A stretch of DNA of 64,000 bases from an uncultured Prevotellaceae bacterium (lineage in GTDB: Bacteria; Bacteroidota; Bacteroidia; Bacteroidales; Bacteroidaceae), in NCBI GenBank assembly GCA_900543815.1, contig UQST01000012.1, positions 1 through 64,000 of the forward strand, given 5' to 3'. Under the pieces are notes generated by a model. The model made no database searches and was not told where the DNA came from. It worked only from the letters and a program-made list of their open reading frames with translations. The position numbers and the translations under genes are program-made. Every line of letters begins with the position of its first letter. The stretch's first letter is position 1. Below, piece by piece: positions 25,407 to 35,823 of the stretch.

Positions 25407-25952
25407 ATGAAGAAGACCATGAGTAGCTATATCGTCAGAAGCCTCGAAAAGGGCGAAACCATTGTTCTGTGGGGACACTATCACTGGACTTTCACAGCCA
25501 GCCAGGTCATCTGGAGCTATATATTCATGTTTGTTGCAGCGGGCGTTCTGATAGCCTCCTGCTTCTTTCCCGAATATATGAAGGTTCTGCACGGCACCGC
25601 TTGCGCCTCTGCCATACTCAGTCTGGTGCTTGCTTTATGGGGCTATCTTCTGCGCTCGCGCACTGAGTTTGCCGTCACCGACACACGCTTCGTGCAGAAG
25701 GACGGCATACTGGACATTGAAATCAAGGAGATTCCCCTGTACAAGGTAGAGACGGTCAACTTCTCCCAGACTTTCCTTCAGCGCCTCCTGGGAACAGGTG
25801 ACATCGAACTTGTAGGCAGTGGCGGCACCACCCACCAGCTCACCTACATCGCTCACCCTATGGATGTGAAGAAGGCCATATCGCGTGCCATCAGCAACAA
25901 GGAGCGCATGCAGATGGCCCGGCAAGCACACTCTGCCGACGAAGAAGAGTAA
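25407..25952 (+). CDS. Membrane protein with bacterial PH domain (YdbS/DUF304-like)
   Basis: About 181 residues. Two adjacent transmembrane helices (around SYIFMFVAAGVLIASCFF and ASAILSLVLALWGYLL) precede a cytoplasmic bPH2-type pleckstrin-homology domain with the typical TEFAVTDTRFVQKDGIL...IPLYKVETVNFSQTFLQRLLGTGDIELV pattern. The acidic tail ends ADEEE. Role unknown; members of this family sit in the membrane and may bind lipids or proteins. It stands alone, convergent with the BASS transporter. The start is chosen from the promoter position; MSSYIV at 25419 is an alternative. Confidence 0.83.
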   Translation: MKKTMSSYIVRSLEKGETIVLWGHYHWTFTASQVIWSYIFMFVAAGVLIASCFFPEYMKVLHGTACASAILSLVLALWGYLLRSRTEFAVTDTRFVQKDGILDIEIKEIPLYKVETVNFSQTFLQRLLGTGDIELVGSGGTTHQLTYIAHPMDVKKAISRAISNKERMQMARQAHSADEEE

Positions 25953-26157
25953 CTCTCCCTGGGTATTGCACAATGCCCGTTTCTGTGCTTCATAAGAACG
26001 GCCTGCTTACCGCAGTGTGGTATGGTCCTATTGTCGGCATGCTGCAATAGTCTGTGTGGCAGGCAATGAAAGCCTGGGATGGCATTTGTCCTTGTATTCT
26101 CCTTTGGGTAAATGAAGGTTCTCGCCCTGCTTTTGTGTATATAGCCGAGCGTCAGGA

Positions 26158-27117
26158 TTAAGTGCCGGAGCCTGCTTCGGAACTTCTGCTTGCCTTTCTG
26201 AATATCTGTGCTGCTATGCTTCCTGAGAAATTGTGCCACACTGAGAACATGGCTCCAGGTACTGCCGCCATAGGGAAGAGGGCAAAGTGGGTGGCGGCGA
26301 GAGAGGTTGCGAGGCCTGAGTTCTGCATTCCCACTTCGATGGAGATGGCTGTGCGCTTGGGCTTTTCTATGCCCAGCAGTGTGCCGGCAGCGTAGCCCAA
26401 GGCCAGTCCCGTCAGATTGTGCAGGATGACCACTACGGCTACTATCATGCTGCAAGAACGTATGCTTGCCGCATTATGTGCCACGATGATGCCGATGATA
26501 AAGGCAATGGATACGGTGGAGAACATGGGCAGCAGCGGCACAATGCGCTCTGTGGCTTGCCGAAGGTAATGGTTGGCGGCAAATCCGAGTGCTATGGGCA
26601 GTATCACCACTTGTATGATACTCACAAACATCCCCCATACATCCACATCCACAGACTGTCCTGCGAGCAGGAGCACCAGTGCGGGAGTGAGCAACGGAGC
26701 CAGTAGGGTGGAGACTCCAGTCATAGCTACACTCAGTGCTATGTCTCCCTTGGCCAGATAGCAGATGACATTGCTGGCGGTACCACCGGGGCAACATCCC
26801 ACCAGGATGACTCCTATGGCCAGTTCGGTAGGCAGTGAGAGTGCCTTGCAAAGCGTCCATGCCATCAGCGGCATGATGATAAACTGGGCCAGTTCACCTA
26901 TGAGGATATCCCTGGGATGAAGCAGTACGGGCTTGAAGTCAGAAGGCTTGAGCGTGAGTCCCATGCCAAACATCACCACTCCCAACATGGGTGTGATGGC
27001 CTTCGTACTTATCCATTCAAACGATGCCGGCACTGTGAGGGCGACAGCAGACACAGCCAGCACCATCAGTGTAATATGTGCCGCTACCCAAGATGATATG
27101 TTGTATAACTTCTGCAT
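26158..27117 (-). CDS. Bile acid:sodium symporter (BASS) family transporter
   Basis: A 319-residue inner-membrane protein with nine to ten hydrophobic segments, matching the BASS family (YocS/PanS-like). The conserved motif GCCPGGTASNVICYLAKGD in the middle, MFGMGLTLK near residue 52 and the late GMQNSGLA(T/S) segment carry the known sodium-site residues. In bacteria these move organic anions such as pantoate or keto acids, not necessarily bile acids; the substrate here is not evident. Seven bases upstream of the RNase H-like gene on the same strand order, so likely the last gene of the greA unit. The 25953-26157 gap contains a degenerate 22-bp dyad near 26010 and no gene. Confidence 0.88.
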   Translation of the reverse strand: MQKLYNISSWVAAHITLMVLAVSAVALTVPASFEWISTKAITPMLGVVMFGMGLTLKPSDFKPVLLHPRDILIGELAQFIIMPLMAWTLCKALSLPTELAIGVILVGCCPGGTASNVICYLAKGDIALSVAMTGVSTLLAPLLTPALVLLLAGQSVDVDVWGMFVSIIQVVILPIALGFAANHYLRQATERIVPLLPMFSTVSIAFIIGIIVAHNAASIRSCSMIVAVVVILHNLTGLALGYAAGTLLGIEKPKRTAISIEVGMQNSGLATSLAATHFALFPMAAVPGAMFSVWHNFSGSIAAQIFRKASRSSEAGSGT

Positions 27118-27123
27118 TTGTAT

Positions 27124-27657
27124 TCATTCGTCGTTCGCAAGGGGCCGCCAGGGTGTGGTGGAGGGGTTGCGCAGAGCATTCCTCTGTTCCTCCATGGCTT
27201 GGTGAGCCAGGCGGTTGGCCTCTTGGAGTGTGTTGTATTTGTGGAAGGGGATGAGCTTTACGGTGGTGGAATGGTGGCTTGCTTGCAGTGAGCGGCACTC
27301 TTGCAGGAGGTCGGCATTGGCTCTGGGCTTGTCGGAAGGCTCCCTGCTGAAGTTCTGTTGGATGTATGAAACGTTGGACAGGAATACTATGTCGGAGCCG
27401 GCAGGCACTCTCTTCATGGCATGAATCATGGTCGACAGAATCATGCGGAACTCTGTGGTGTGGCTGTCGCCGAGGGTGAAGGTGTGCAGGAGCTTATTGT
27501 CCAATTGCATGATGTAGGCTCCTGCGCTGCAACGTTCCTGATGCGCGTAGTCACACGAACCGGCCACCCACACATAGTAGATGCCTGCATCCATGCGCAG
27601 AGTGTGCTCCTCTCTTCCCTGGGCCTTTCTTCTGGCAGTCCTGGAGTGAATGCTCAT
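27124..27657 (-). CDS. RNase H-like fold protein lacking most catalytic residues
   Basis: A roughly 177-residue protein whose core resembles ribonuclease HI: first strand YYVWVAGSC (RNase H TDGSC), helix TTEFRMILSTMI (the conserved Glu), strand/helix FLSNVSYI (TDSQYV) and a final helix EANRLAHQAM. The first Asp is Ala, the third acidic residue is Asn, and the last Asp is missing; only the Glu remains. I therefore expect a nucleic-acid-binding or structural role, not cleavage. The start is uncertain (27657 just after the greA stop, or 27594). It is sandwiched between greA and a BASS transporter in one probable operon. Confidence 0.65.
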   Translation of the reverse strand: MSIHSRTARRKAQGREEHTLRMDAGIYYVWVAGSCDYAHQERCSAGAYIMQLDNKLLHTFTLGDSHTTEFRMILSTMIHAMKRVPAGSDIVFLSNVSYIQQNFSREPSDKPRANADLLQECRSLQASHHSTTVKLIPFHKYNTLQEANRLAHQAMEEQRNALRNPSTTPWRPLANDE

Positions 27658-27670
27658 GCCTGCAGCAAGC

Positions 27671-28144
27671 TTATTCGATGCCCATGGTGATGCTCTCAAT
27701 CTTGAGCTTCAGTACGCCTGCTGGCACATGCACTTCCACCACATCGCCTGTTCTTTTGCCCAAGAGCGACTCGGCAATGGGGGATTTGATGCTGAGTTTG
27801 CCTGCTCTGAGGTCGGCCTCATGAGGATTCACGATGGTATATACCATCTTGGCACCGGTGGTCTGGTTGGTCATCTCCACCTTGCGGAAGAGTCCCACTG
27901 TGTCACTTTCCAGCTTTGATGTGTCCATCACTCTGGCATACTGCAGCACTCTCTGCTTAAATCTGATTCTGCCCAAGAGCTTTCCTTGGGCACGCTTGGC
28001 TGCATGATACTCAAAGTTTTCGCTGAGGTCTCCTTTGTCGCGCGCCTCTGCTATCTCGTTTTTGACCTTTGGCAGCTCCACGTTAATCAATTCATTCAGT
28101 TCGGCTACCAGCTTGTCGTAGCACTCCTGAGACAGATATTCCAT
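27671..28144 (-). CDS. greA: Transcription elongation factor GreA
   Basis: Reactivates backtracked RNA polymerase by stimulating transcript cleavage. The 157-residue product has the N-terminal antiparallel coiled coil (about 1-75) with the acidic tip in EARDKGDLSENFEYHAAK and the C-terminal FKBP-like domain with SPIAESLLGKRTGDVVEV. Length and motifs are canonical. First gene of the unit greA-RNase H-like-BASS, with a -7 box 56 bases upstream. Confidence 0.96.
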   Translation of the reverse strand: MEYLSQECYDKLVAELNELINVELPKVKNEIAEARDKGDLSENFEYHAAKRAQGKLLGRIRFKQRVLQYARVMDTSKLESDTVGLFRKVEMTNQTTGAKMVYTIVNPHEADLRAGKLSIKSPIAESLLGKRTGDVVEVHVPAGVLKLKIESITMGIE

Positions 28145-28199
28145 GATGTTTACTTCTTTCGTTGTTCTGCGCCTGTACGCTTGTGGTACAATCCGGGTG

Positions 28200-28207
28200 C
28201 AAAGTTA
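28200..28207 (-). promoter_or_regulatory. Putative -7 box of greA
   Basis: Minus-strand TAACTTTG about 56 bases before the greA start; -33 not evident. Confidence 0.5.
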
Positions 28208-28305
28208 GGCATTTGTCGGGAGAAAGAGGAGCCTCGTGCGGCTTTATTGTTTGCCTGCAGCATTTGTCTCCTCTTGTTGTTCCTGTGTGGTGAGGTTGTG
28301 TGCCG

Positions 28306-30453
28306 CTATTTCTTCTTCAGTTCATCCCATGCAGGAGGGTCGGTGCCCAAGAGGTTTTTCACGAAGAAGTCATACCTCTTGTGCTCCCCGTAATACTCGC
28401 CCATCGTGTGGTGGGCGCCTGGCAGGAGGATGAATTCAAAGTCCTTGTTGGCCTTGATGAGCGCATTGACCACCTGATAGGAGGATGACGGATCCACGTT
28501 GTCATCCATCTCACCCACCACCAGCATCAGTTTGCCTTGCAGCCGGTGGGCGTTCTCCACGTTGGAGCATTCGATGTAGCTGCTATCTACAGGATAGCCC
28601 ATCCACTGCTCGTTCCACCATATCTTGTCCATACGATTGTCGTGGCAACCGCATGCTGCGTAGCCAGCCTTGTAAAACTCAGGGTGAAAGAGCAGCGCTC
28701 CAAGGGCTTCCTGGCCGCCGGCAGAGCATCCGTAGATGCCCACGCGGCTGATGTCCATATAGGGGTAACGTGCTGCTGCTGCCTTTATCCAGGCTATGCG
28801 GTCGGGGAAACCGGCATCTTTCAGGTTCTTGTAGCACACTTGCTCAAAGTCGAGAGTGCGGTAGGAGGTGGTCATGGCATCCAGTTGCACCACGATGAAA
28901 CCCAGTTCGGCCAGATCTGCCAGGTTATAGAGCCAGGGGGTGAAGTCCTTTGGCACGTACTGGCTGCCTGGCCCCGAGTAGATGTACTCTATTATCGGGT
29001 ACTTCTTGCTGGGGTCGAAATTCCTTGGGCGCTGTATGATACCCCACATATCGGTCTTGTCATCGCGGCCGGGAGCAACGAACACCTCGGCTGGTTTCCA
29101 CCCGCTCTCCTCCAGCCGGCTTATGTCTGCCTTCTCCAGCGTAGCTATCAGCTTGCCGTCCTTTGCCGAGCGAAGTACGGTCACAGGAGCCTGTGTGATG
29201 GAGGAGTAAGTGTCGATGAATGCCTCGTGCTCCCTGCTGAAGGTGGCGCGATGATTGGCCTTCTCGGGTGTGAGAGCCACCAGATGCTTGCCGTCCAGCG
29301 TGATGCGGTAGTAGTGGATGTTGTATGGATCTTCTTCCGTAATGGAAAGGTCCATGCTCGATGCAGGCTTGCCCATGTTCTTGCATCCCTTTCCGTTGGC
29401 CGAGAAGATGACGTAGCCCTTGCCTTTGGCGTCCGTCTCACAGTGGATGATATCGCGCACCCAGTAGTCTCCACTGGTCACCGGTGTCAGACGGTCCTTC
29501 TTGCGGTCGTATAGATAGAGGTGTGCTCGCCCGCTGCGGTCGCTCTTCCACAGGATAAACCTTGAGTTGAGGTCTTGCCGCCAGTTGCGTGAGTAGGCTA
29601 CGTATTTGTCGTTGTGCTCCTCGATGAGCGTGCGCACATTGCCTTCGAGATCCATTTCCAGTACACGGAAAGTCTTGTGCCCGCGCTCGTTGAACTCGAA
29701 TGTGAGCGTCTGGCAGCCTTCATCCCACTGTGGTGCAGTCACGTTATATTGGCTTGCAAACAGCTGCGTCGATTTGGGGAAAATGGTTCTCCGCTCCTGT
29801 ACATCCACTACCACCGGTATGCGATAGTTGAGCGAGTCGCCGGGCTTGGCGTATTCCAGTTGCGAATAGATGGGTTGCACCTGGTTTCGGGGCGATGACA
29901 TCGTGTAGGTGACGTAGTGCTTGGGCGCGGGCTTTATCATCACAGTGGCATAATACCTGCCATCGGCCGACCATGCACCCCACGAGGAGTAGTAGCAAGT
30001 GTCCTTTCCGTCCTGGGTGATGGCAGTTGCAGCCTGGTCGTTGTTGTCTGTCACGAGATAGAGATTGTTGTTCCGATGGATGATGCACTGGCTTTCATCG
30101 GCAGGATTCTGTGCCCTTCCGTCCTTCTCGTCCCTTACCGTCATCCAGTGGTATTGGCTTCCTCCGCCTCTGTGTCTTTCCTGACGGTTCCTGTCGGGGT
30201 TCTCCACCTGCTGCTTCTCGCCGTTGTGTATGTTCACGCTGTACCACACGGTGCCTGTGCCGTTGTATGTGGAATAGTACATGGTGTCGGCTCCTGCCAG
30301 GTGCACAGGCCGCACCCACACGTCGCCATTCAGCATCTTCCCGCTGCACTTCTCCCTTGTGCCGAAGGCGTTGAGATAGTCCTCTCTGGTTCCCTGTGCC
30401 TGTCCCTGGAGTGTCATGGCGGTTGCCAGGGCGATAAGAATAAGCCTCTTCAT
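28306..30453 (-). CDS. Periplasmic dipeptidyl-peptidase IV-type S9 serine peptidase
   Basis: A 715-residue exported peptidase: signal peptide (1-20), beta-propeller domain (about 40-470, with DPPIV-like repeats) and C-terminal alpha/beta-hydrolase. The catalytic triad is visible as Ser577 (YGCSAGG), Asp650 or 651 (GEMDDNVDP) and His681 (PGAHHTMGEYY). This fits DPP4/DPP-like enzymes that release dipeptides from the N-terminus of peptides in the periplasm, a major nutritional activity of Bacteroidales. It follows recQ with a 72-base gap and may share its transcript. Confidence 0.92.
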   Translation of the reverse strand: MKRLILIALATAMTLQGQAQGTREDYLNAFGTREKCSGKMLNGDVWVRPVHLAGADTMYYSTYNGTGTVWYSVNIHNGEKQQVENPDRNRQERHRGGGSQYHWMTVRDEKDGRAQNPADESQCIIHRNNNLYLVTDNNDQAATAITQDGKDTCYYSSWGAWSADGRYYATVMIKPAPKHYVTYTMSSPRNQVQPIYSQLEYAKPGDSLNYRIPVVVDVQERRTIFPKSTQLFASQYNVTAPQWDEGCQTLTFEFNERGHKTFRVLEMDLEGNVRTLIEEHNDKYVAYSRNWRQDLNSRFILWKSDRSGRAHLYLYDRKKDRLTPVTSGDYWVRDIIHCETDAKGKGYVIFSANGKGCKNMGKPASSMDLSITEEDPYNIHYYRITLDGKHLVALTPEKANHRATFSREHEAFIDTYSSITQAPVTVLRSAKDGKLIATLEKADISRLEESGWKPAEVFVAPGRDDKTDMWGIIQRPRNFDPSKKYPIIEYIYSGPGSQYVPKDFTPWLYNLADLAELGFIVVQLDAMTTSYRTLDFEQVCYKNLKDAGFPDRIAWIKAAAARYPYMDISRVGIYGCSAGGQEALGALLFHPEFYKAGYAACGCHDNRMDKIWWNEQWMGYPVDSSYIECSNVENAHRLQGKLMLVVGEMDDNVDPSSSYQVVNALIKANKDFEFILLPGAHHTMGEYYGEHKRYDFFVKNLLGTDPPAWDELKKK

Positions 30454-30525
30454 CCTTTTCTGTATGTTAAATGTCGGTATCTGCTGGTCTTCAATCGGAT
30501 GCGCAGTTGCTTGTCTGGCATCTGC

Positions 30526-32415
30526 CTACATTCTGTTCCACTCCTCGCGCTCGTCTGTGGATAGACCCTTATACTCTCTGATGGCACGCACAAAGGTGGT
30601 GCCCAACTGCTGTTGCTTGTGCTGGCCCACGCCCGACACGGTGCCAAAGGCCAGTCGGGTGGTGGGTTGCACGGTGGCCAATTGGTGCAGCGTGCGGTCG
30701 CCGAAGATGATGTATGGAGGCACTCCCTTCTCTGAAGCCACCTCCCTACGCACCTGACGGAGTTTCTCAAACAGGTTCTTGTCTTCGCTCTTGCCTTCTT
30801 CGAAGAGCACCGCTTGCTGCTCCTGCTGCTTTTTGGCCTTCTTGCCCTTCACGGTGAAGTCCTCGTGGGTGATGACGGCCAGCTGTGCACTGCGCCGGCC
30901 ATAGAGCACCTCTTCGCCTTGCGGAGTAATCTTGATGTGCGAGTTGTCCTTATAGTCTATCTCGATGAAGCCTAGATGCAGCATCTGCAGCAGATAGTCC
31001 TGCCAGTCCTTGAACGACACGTCGCGCCCGCAACCATACGTCTTCAGCTGCTGGTAGCCCCTTTGCAGCAGCTCCAGCTTGGCTGTACCGCGCAGGATAT
31101 CTATCAGCATCACGAAGCCCACCTGCTGTTCTGTGCGCATCACAGCCGACAGTGCCTTCTGCACCAATACGGTTCCGTCGAAGCGCTGGGGCGGTTGCTT
31201 GCACACGTCACAGTTGCCGCAGTCGTGATCCATGCTTTCTCCGAAGTAGTTGAGCAGTATCCTCCGGCGGCACACCTGGCTCTCGGCATACTCCTGCATG
31301 CGCTCCAGCTTCTCGTTGTTGATGTCTTTTTGGCCGCTCTCTTCGGCGAACTTCCTGAGCATGATGATGTCTCCCACCTGGTAGAAGAGAACTGTCTCGC
31401 AGGGCAGACCGTCACGTCCTCCTCGTCCTATCTCCTGATAGTAGCTCTCGATGCTCTTTGGCAGATTGTAGTGCACCACATACCGCACGTTGCTCTTGTC
31501 TATTCCCATGCCAAAGGCAATGGTAGCGCACACCACATCTATCTCGTCATTGATAAAGGCTTCCTGCACTTCATCGCGCTGCGAAGCCGTCAGTCCGGCA
31601 TGGTAGGCACGTGCTTTGATGCCCTTCTCACGCAGTTTCTCCGCCACACTCTCGCTGGTCTTCCGGCTCATGCAGTAGATGATGCCGCTCTCGCCAGCGT
31701 GGCGGCTGATGAGCCTCAGCATGTGGTTCATCTTGTCCTTGGCCGTATATCCTCGCCGCACATCCAGTGAGAGGTTGGGGCGGTCGAAGGAGGAAACGAA
31801 CACCTGGGCTTCTCCTTGTGCGTTCCTGCTCAGGTGAAGCTGCTCTATGATATCACCTTTGGTCAGCTTGTCGGCTGTTGCCGTGAAGGCTGCAATGGGC
31901 ACCTGGGGGAAGCGGGAACGCAATTGTCCCAGCTGGGTGTATTCTGGCCTGAAGTCGTGACCCCACTGTGAGATGCAGTGAGCCTCGTCGATGGCAAAGA
32001 GGCTTATCTTCATCTGCCCCTCGGAATGCCCGTCTGCATCGGGGCGAAGGATGCCATATTCCATCTCGGAGAGCAATCGCTCGGGCGACACATACAGCAA
32101 GCGGTATTCGCCCTGTCTGGCACGCTCGCTCGTCAGCCTGTTTTCGGCTTCCGATGCATTGCTGTTGAGGGCTGCTGCACTGATGCCGTTGGCCCTCAAG
32201 GACTCCACTTGGTCCTTCATCAGAGAGATGAGCGGCGACACCACGATGGCGGTTCCCTCCATCATGAGAGCCGGTATCTGGTAACAGATGCTCTTGCCGC
32301 CTCCTGTGGGCATGAGCACCAGACAGTCTTTGCCTGCCAGTATATGGCGGATGACACTCTCCTGCATGGGACGGAACTGGCTGTAGCCGAAATAGCTTTT
32401 CAGCGTCTCCCTCAT
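30526..32415 (-). CDS. recQ: ATP-dependent DNA helicase RecQ
   Basis: A 3'-5' superfamily-2 helicase for recombination and repair, about 629 residues. Motifs: FGYSQFRPMQ (motif 0), MPTGGGKS (Walker A), FAIDEAHCISQWGHDFRPEY (DEAH and aromatic loop), FTATAD, GRGGRDG (motif VI), zinc-binding domain with four cysteines (RRRILLNYFGE...CGNCDVC), winged helix and a C-terminal HRDC domain (LFEKLRQVRREVASEKGVPP). The frame is open to 32598, but the ATG at 32415 has an AAGGAG seven bases ahead and begins at the normal family start, so I choose it. Confidence 0.95.
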   Translation of the reverse strand: MRETLKSYFGYSQFRPMQESVIRHILAGKDCLVLMPTGGGKSICYQIPALMMEGTAIVVSPLISLMKDQVESLRANGISAAALNSNASEAENRLTSERARQGEYRLLYVSPERLLSEMEYGILRPDADGHSEGQMKISLFAIDEAHCISQWGHDFRPEYTQLGQLRSRFPQVPIAAFTATADKLTKGDIIEQLHLSRNAQGEAQVFVSSFDRPNLSLDVRRGYTAKDKMNHMLRLISRHAGESGIIYCMSRKTSESVAEKLREKGIKARAYHAGLTASQRDEVQEAFINDEIDVVCATIAFGMGIDKSNVRYVVHYNLPKSIESYYQEIGRGGRDGLPCETVLFYQVGDIIMLRKFAEESGQKDINNEKLERMQEYAESQVCRRRILLNYFGESMDHDCGNCDVCKQPPQRFDGTVLVQKALSAVMRTEQQVGFVMLIDILRGTAKLELLQRGYQQLKTYGCGRDVSFKDWQDYLLQMLHLGFIEIDYKDNSHIKITPQGEEVLYGRRSAQLAVITHEDFTVKGKKAKKQQEQQAVLFEEGKSEDKNLFEKLRQVRREVASEKGVPPYIIFGDRTLHQLATVQPTTRLAFGTVSGVGQHKQQQLGTTFVRAIREYKGLSTDEREEWNRM

Positions 32416-32725
32416 GTGTGCTCCTTGCTGGTCGCACGATTGCTGTGCCGATGTGCCAAGAGTCCAACCCTGCACGGGTGAATCTATAGTTTCTTTCACG
32501 TTCTTGAACATTATTGTCCTGCGGCTCTCCACAGCTTCCTCGCTGGCTGTTGCGGTCTCTTTTGCCTGCATTGCCAGGATTCTGGATGCTGTAGGCAACA
32601 GGTATGCCTACTGCCTGCGAACCTGCTCTGCCGTGCACGGAGCGCCACTGGATGAATTGTGCTGTAAAGTTAGCCTTTTTTCCTCAAATACCTGCCACGC
32701 ATCCTATGGTTTTCTGCCTCGCAGT

Positions 32726-32813
32726 TCCCATAGCGCTGCAGGTGCCGATGCAGCACGCTGCGAAAGCCGATGCAGCACGCTGCGTAGGGCTGTGCAGCGC
32801 ACTCCTCGGGATG
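32726..32813. repeat. 22-bp dyad array, locus 3 (4 units)
   Basis: Units start at 32726, 32748, 32770 and 32792; the middle two contain GCAGCACGCTGC, the reverse complement of the core seen at the 51.5-kb array. The whole gap 32416-32931 between recQ and the RND gene shows no gene; a weak promoter-like TAACTTTA lies near 32662. Confidence 0.85.
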
Positions 32814-32931
32814 GGGTAGAATACAGTCCTTGAAACAAGAGTATGCCTGTCGGCAAAGCGCAGCGGTATAGAGGACGGCAACCAGCGGCCTTGCAGGGGT
32901 GATGCACAATAAGGGAAGCCTGATTCCAGTC

Positions 32932-35793
32932 CTATTTCTTTTCCCTGACTGTGAGCTTCATGAAGGCTGGCATGGCCAACAGGAGCGCGATGAGCGAGAA
33001 TAGCAGTCCGCCCGTAGAGCCTACGGCAAAGGAGAACCAGAAGGGTTCGTCGCCTCCGTCGATAAGGAACGGCACCAGTCCCAGTATGGTACTCAGCACG
33101 GTGAGGAACACAGCGGTCACCTTGTGATTATATGCACGCATGTAACACTTCAAGGGACTCACGCGGGGAAAGGCGCTTCGCTGGTTGCGGTACTCGCATA
33201 CGATGTAGATGCCGGCATTCACCGTGAGGCCGCACAGCAGTACCATCGAGGCAAATCCGCCTGTTCCAAACTTCACCCCAGTCACCAGATAGGTGAGGAA
33301 AGTGCCTACGAACGACACGGGTATCAGCGATATGATGGCCAGCGGAAGCCGCAGCGACTCAAACAGGATGCTGCACATCACGAAGATGATGACCACCACC
33401 AGCCCCAGCAGCCAGTATTGCGTGCCGTGGTCTTCGTAGTATCCGTAGGAAGCATTGCGGCATCTGAAGCCCACGGGAATACGCTCGTTGAACTCCTTCA
33501 GCATCCCATTGATGTACTCAGCGCTGTATGAATAGTCGCCCACAATGTTGAAGGCCACATTCAGTACGTACTCCTGGTTCTTGCGCGGTATGCTGTTTTT
33601 GGCCTCGCGCTTCTCTATGGTCATGAAGTCAGAGATGCAGCTCTCGGTTCCTCCTATCCTGAGCAGGGAGTTGTTCAGCTGCCACAGGTCAAACTTATCC
33701 TGCCACGACGACCTGAGATAGAGGTCAGAGGTGAAGTTGGTGTCTCTGTAGCGCTCGATGAAGCGTCCTGTGAGTATCTCGCGCAGGGTGTTGTGGGCAG
33801 CCAGCAGGTCGAATCCATATAGCTCCATGCGCTCTTTGTCGTAGCGCATATACAGTTCGTCCTCCATGCTCATCCTGTTGGGTGTCTCTATCACAATGTC
33901 TTTCACGCGTGGGTTCTTGCGCATCTCGTAGCTCATATCCTCGGCTATTCTGAAGAGTCTGTCGTAATTGTAGCCCACTACCTCTATCCTGTTCAGGCGT
34001 TGTGTGAGCCAGAGCGAGTTGCTGTAGCCTCTTTCGCTCACTCCGCTGGTGCTCCAGTCGGCTCCTCCTATGGTGATGGCTTTGCCTATTACCCTGTTCT
34101 CCAGTTCGTAGGGGAATCCCGTGTCGAGAACTTCCTTGCGGAATCTGACCACGACGACAGCACCGCTTCTCTCCACACGAGTCTCAAATCTCTCTATCTC
34201 GGGGAAGCGTGTCAGATAGTTCTCCAGCATCACCACCTTCTCATTGAGTTGGGCTGCAGTGCCGCCCAGAGGCATCTGGGCATTTATGGTCAGTATCTTC
34301 TCCTTCTCTTTCTGTCTGGCATAGGTGCTGTAGGAAAGCGAGTGGCTGAAGGGGCGCAGTGTGCCACCCAGGCAGAGGCTTAGCCAAGGCTTGATGTTCC
34401 TTTGGTAGCTCTGGCTGCCTATTACCTTATTATAAGCCGTCTCATACCACGGACGGTTGTCTCCGTTGATGTTCCATTCCGAGCCGGGCAGTTTGCCCAG
34501 ATATTGAGGCAAACGGTCGATGGGCAGACCAAAGAGCAGGATGACTGCCACCAGGATGCCCCATCGGTGCCTCTGTGCAAAAGCTATGTAGCGCACATAC
34601 CAGCGGCTCCATGCGCTGGCCAGACGCATGTTTCTCACCTCTCCCTGCTGCCTGCTGTGGTAGCCCATGCGCTCTATGAGTGCAGGGACAAAGAGGTAGG
34701 CCACCAGCAGAGCCACTGTGAGATTGATGATGATGATCCATGCAAAGTCATACAGATTGTCCTTCAGGAAGTCGGGCAGCCACAGGACTATCACCAGCGC
34801 ACCTATTGTGGTGAGTAGCGCAGCCAGGATGGCCATGAAAGCCTTGCGGTTGTGGTAATAGCTGTAGTGATCTACCATCACCACCGCAGCATCTATCACC
34901 ATGCCCAGCGATACGGTGATGCCTGCCAGTGAGTAGATGTGCAGGCGTATGTCGAACAGGTAATAGGCAATGACAGCCATCATCACATTGGCCACCAGAG
35001 TGATTACCATCACCAGCAGATAGCGCCAGTCGCGCCTCACCAGCCATACGAAGGCCAGCAGGATGAAGAGCGAGAGCAGCGAGCGCCACACCAGCTTGTG
35101 CAGCTCATTGGCCTTCTGCTGCGATGCATCGTATATCTTCTCGAGATACACTCCGCTCTTCAGTTCCGGTACAATCTGTTCCATCCTCTTGTTCACCTCC
35201 TTGGCACAGGCTATGATGTTGTCATTAGCCTCCACGTATATGTTCATGTAGATGGTGTTCAGCCCGTTGACCCTGAAGTATCTGTCAGGTTCCATGTCCT
35301 TGTATTCATAGGTGGCCAGGTCGTTGAGATACACCATCTTGTCGGCCACCATACCTATGGGCATCTGCTCCAGCGGCTTGTCAAACCGCTCGGTAGCCAG
35401 ATAGATGGTGTGGCGCTCGTTGTCCCCCGGCTGTTGCATTTCGCCCACCACATCGTGACGGCCCAGAAAGGATTCTATGCCACTCTGCAGATTTCCTGCC
35501 GACAGTCCGTATCCTGCCAGCACCATGGGGTCGTAGGTGATGACTATATACTTGTTGGTGCCGCCGGTCACCTCCACTTGCTTCACCTGCTGCATCTGCT
35601 GCAGTGGCGGTTTCACGTGGGTGTTGATGTATTCCCTCAGCTGTTCGTCCGTCAGGTTGGAGTGCACCTGGTAGGTCTGCAGCAGTTGTGTGGGATTCTT
35701 GCTTCGGCTCTCGTTGACCACCTCACCGCCCGAGAGTTCGGGGTAGGAGACACCTTCGGGCAGCTGGCTTCTGTCCGTCAGGGGTTTCGGCTT
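32932..35793 (-). pseudogene. N-terminally truncated RND-type efflux permease
   Basis: The frame encodes most of an AcrB/MexB-like inner-membrane RND pump: porter segment (VEVTGGTNKYIVITYDP), membrane half with LHIYSLAGITVSLGMVIDAAVVMVDH, second porter region and the final membrane half with FGTGGFASMVLLCGLTVNAGIYI. RND permeases run to about 1,030 residues and begin with TM1 and the first porter subdomain; here the frame is blocked by stops at about 35794-35805 and starts only at LPEGVSYPEL, so the first 130-150 residues and the first membrane helix are missing. The longest product uses a GTG at 35721. No membrane-fusion or outer-membrane partner genes are nearby. I infer a non-functional remnant, broken next to the 179-bp repeat. 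Confidence 0.75.
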
Positions 35794-35823
35794 TTAGTTT
35801 TATTATGTCAGTCAAGGAAAAGC

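Noticed and set aside
35721..35723. GTG at 35721 as genuine start of an RND pump
   Set aside because: Homology continues in frame upstream of it to about 35763 and then ends at stops, so the GTG is only the first usable codon in a broken gene.
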